Shown here piece after piece: positions 62,832-64,000 of a stretch of 64,000 nt of DNA. The position numbers were made by a program, and so were the translations under genes. The stretch comes from Cherax quadricarinatus. Lineage: Eukaryota; Arthropoda; Malacostraca; Decapoda; Parastacidae. The notes under the pieces were generated by a model. That model made no database searches. It saw only the letters and a program-made list of their open reading frames with translations, and was not told the origin of the DNA. The DNA lies in contig NC_091298.1 of assembly GCF_038502225.1 (NCBI RefSeq), forward strand, positions 43,740,663 to 43,804,662, written 5' to 3'. Numbering within the stretch: position 1 is the stretch's first letter; the number at the start of each line of letters is the position of its first letter.

Positions 62832-63390
62832 ACCTGCGACGATTGTGACGAGCGACGGACGATTGTGATGAGCAACTGACGAGTGTGACGAACGATTGAC
62901 GATTGTGATGAACGACTAATGATTGTGATAAACGACTGACGATTGTGATGAACGACTGACGACTGTGACGAACGACTGACGATTGTGATGAACGACTGAC
63001 GATTGAGGTGAACGACTGACGCTTGTGATGAACGATTGACGATTGTGACGAACGACTGACGATTGTAATGAACGATTGACGCTTGTGATGAACGACTGAC
63101 GATTGCGATGAACGACTGACGCTTGTGATGAACGACTGACGATTGCAATGAACGGCTGACGCTTGTGATGAACGACTGACGATTGTGATAACGACTGATG
63201 ATTGTGGTGAAAGACTGACGATTGTGATGAACGACTGGCGATTGAGACGAACGATTGACGATTGAGACGAACTACTGACTATTGTGATGAGCGACTGACG
63301 ATTGTGATGACTGACTGGCGATAGTGATGAACTACTAACGATTGTGATCAACGACTGACGCTTGTGACGAACGGTTGACCATTGTGAGGA
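62832..63390. repeat. 20-bp satellite, type 2, embedded in type 1
   Basis: About 28 units of gacgattgtgatgaacgact (variants cttg, attgc). Same period as the surrounding type 1 array but unrelated sequence apart from GTGATG. Minus frames SSQSSVVHHNRQSFITIVSR are artefacts. Confidence 0.9.
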
Positions 63391-64000
63391 ACTCTTGGTG
63401 AGGGCTATGGACTGGTGGTGAGGTTGATGGACTGGTGGTGAGGGGGATGGACTGGTGGTGAGGGTGATGCACTGGTGGTGAGAGTGATGGAATGGTGGTG
63501 ATGGTGATGGACTGAGGATTAGGGTGATTGACTGGTGGTGAGGGTGATGGACTGGTGGTGAGGGTGATGGACTGGTGGTGAGGATGATGGACTGGCGGTG
63601 AGGATGATGGACTGGTGGTGAGGGTGATGAACTGGTGGTTAGGTTGATTGACTAGTGATGAGAGTGATGGACTGGTGGTGAGAGTGATGGACTGTTGGTG
63701 ATAGTGATGGACTGAAGGTGATTGACCTGTGGTGAGGGTGATTTACTGGTGGTGAAGGTGATTTCCTGGTGGTGATTGACTGCTGCTGAGGGTGATGGAC
63801 TGGTGGTGAGGGTGATGGTTTGTCGGTGAGTGTGATGGACTGATGGTGAGGGTGATGGACTGGTGGTGAGAGTGATGCATTTGTGGTGAGAGTGATCGAC
63901 TGATGGTGACTGTGATGGACTGCTGGTGAAGGTGAAGGATTGGTGGTGAGTGTGATGGACTTGTGGTAAGGGTGATGGACTGGTTGTGAGAGTGATGGAC
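63391..64000. repeat. 20-bp satellite, type 1, continues past the window
   Basis: The same unit as 59385-62831, for example gatggactggtggtgagggt, unbroken to the last base. Confidence 0.9.

Noticed and set aside
62086..63351. 421-codon His/Ser-rich protein
   Set aside because: Satellite translation with 20-codon periodicity; no start context or flanking domain.

Overview
The window is eukaryotic, repeat-dominated DNA, and I find no host protein-coding gene, rRNA or convincing functional tRNA gene. Its mix of very long (AC)n tracts, minisatellites, CR1-like and I-like non-LTR retrotransposons, tRNA-derived SINEs and dispersed repeats with an ACGTTTCGCC motif suits an invertebrate, most likely a decapod crustacean such as a crayfish or lobster. 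That placement is inference from repeat style. I use four working names. LINE-A is CR1-like, with an SGNH-hydrolase ORF1. LINE-B is CR1/Jockey-like, with a 3' end GGTGAGTAC followed by (AC)n. LINE-C has a poly(A) end. LINE-I has endonuclease, RT and RNase H.

Layout. 1-20.9 kb: LINE-B fragments joined through (AC)n, a 1-kb (AC)n tract, a 20-bp satellite (6.5-7.4 kb), LINE-C pieces, a broken Gypsy-type gag (9.5-10.5 kb), an 18-bp satellite (10.8-11.8 kb), a LINE-A endonuclease relic, a LINE-B reverse transcriptase (15.3-16.9 kb) and a foldback ribozyme-like element with a 13-bp target-site duplication (17.2-17.5 kb). 21.2-37.0 kb: a 16-kb palindrome with a 147-bp spacer; each arm carries SINE foldbacks, LINE-B pieces, a LINE-A copy and hammerhead-like motifs, and the left arm also carries a ~435-bp satellite holding five of them. 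37-49 kb: a 71-bp perfect palindrome, a LINE-C 3' part, a truncated LINE-I and a complete-length but mutated LINE-I (42012-48708) flanked by an 11-bp target-site duplication. 49-64 kb: a 2.5-kb 29-bp satellite, a tRNA-Val-like SINE, two head-to-tail LINE-B copies and 4.6 kb of 20-bp-period satellite running off the window.

The most interesting content is a set of hammerhead-ribozyme-like motifs (17 whole copies, 2 broken). Five sequence families keep the same fold: stem I, stem II, a GAAACGTH core and a two-base stem III. Both helices covary, and so does the core 3-8 pair (C-G, U-A, G-C). Every family has one extra A after the CUGANGA-like strand, and most overlap an AATAAA in stem I. They sit in small elements that make foldbacks, tandem arrays and 12-13 bp target-site duplications, which suggests non-autonomous retroelements (Penelope-like or retrozyme-like). 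No matching polymerase is present in the window.
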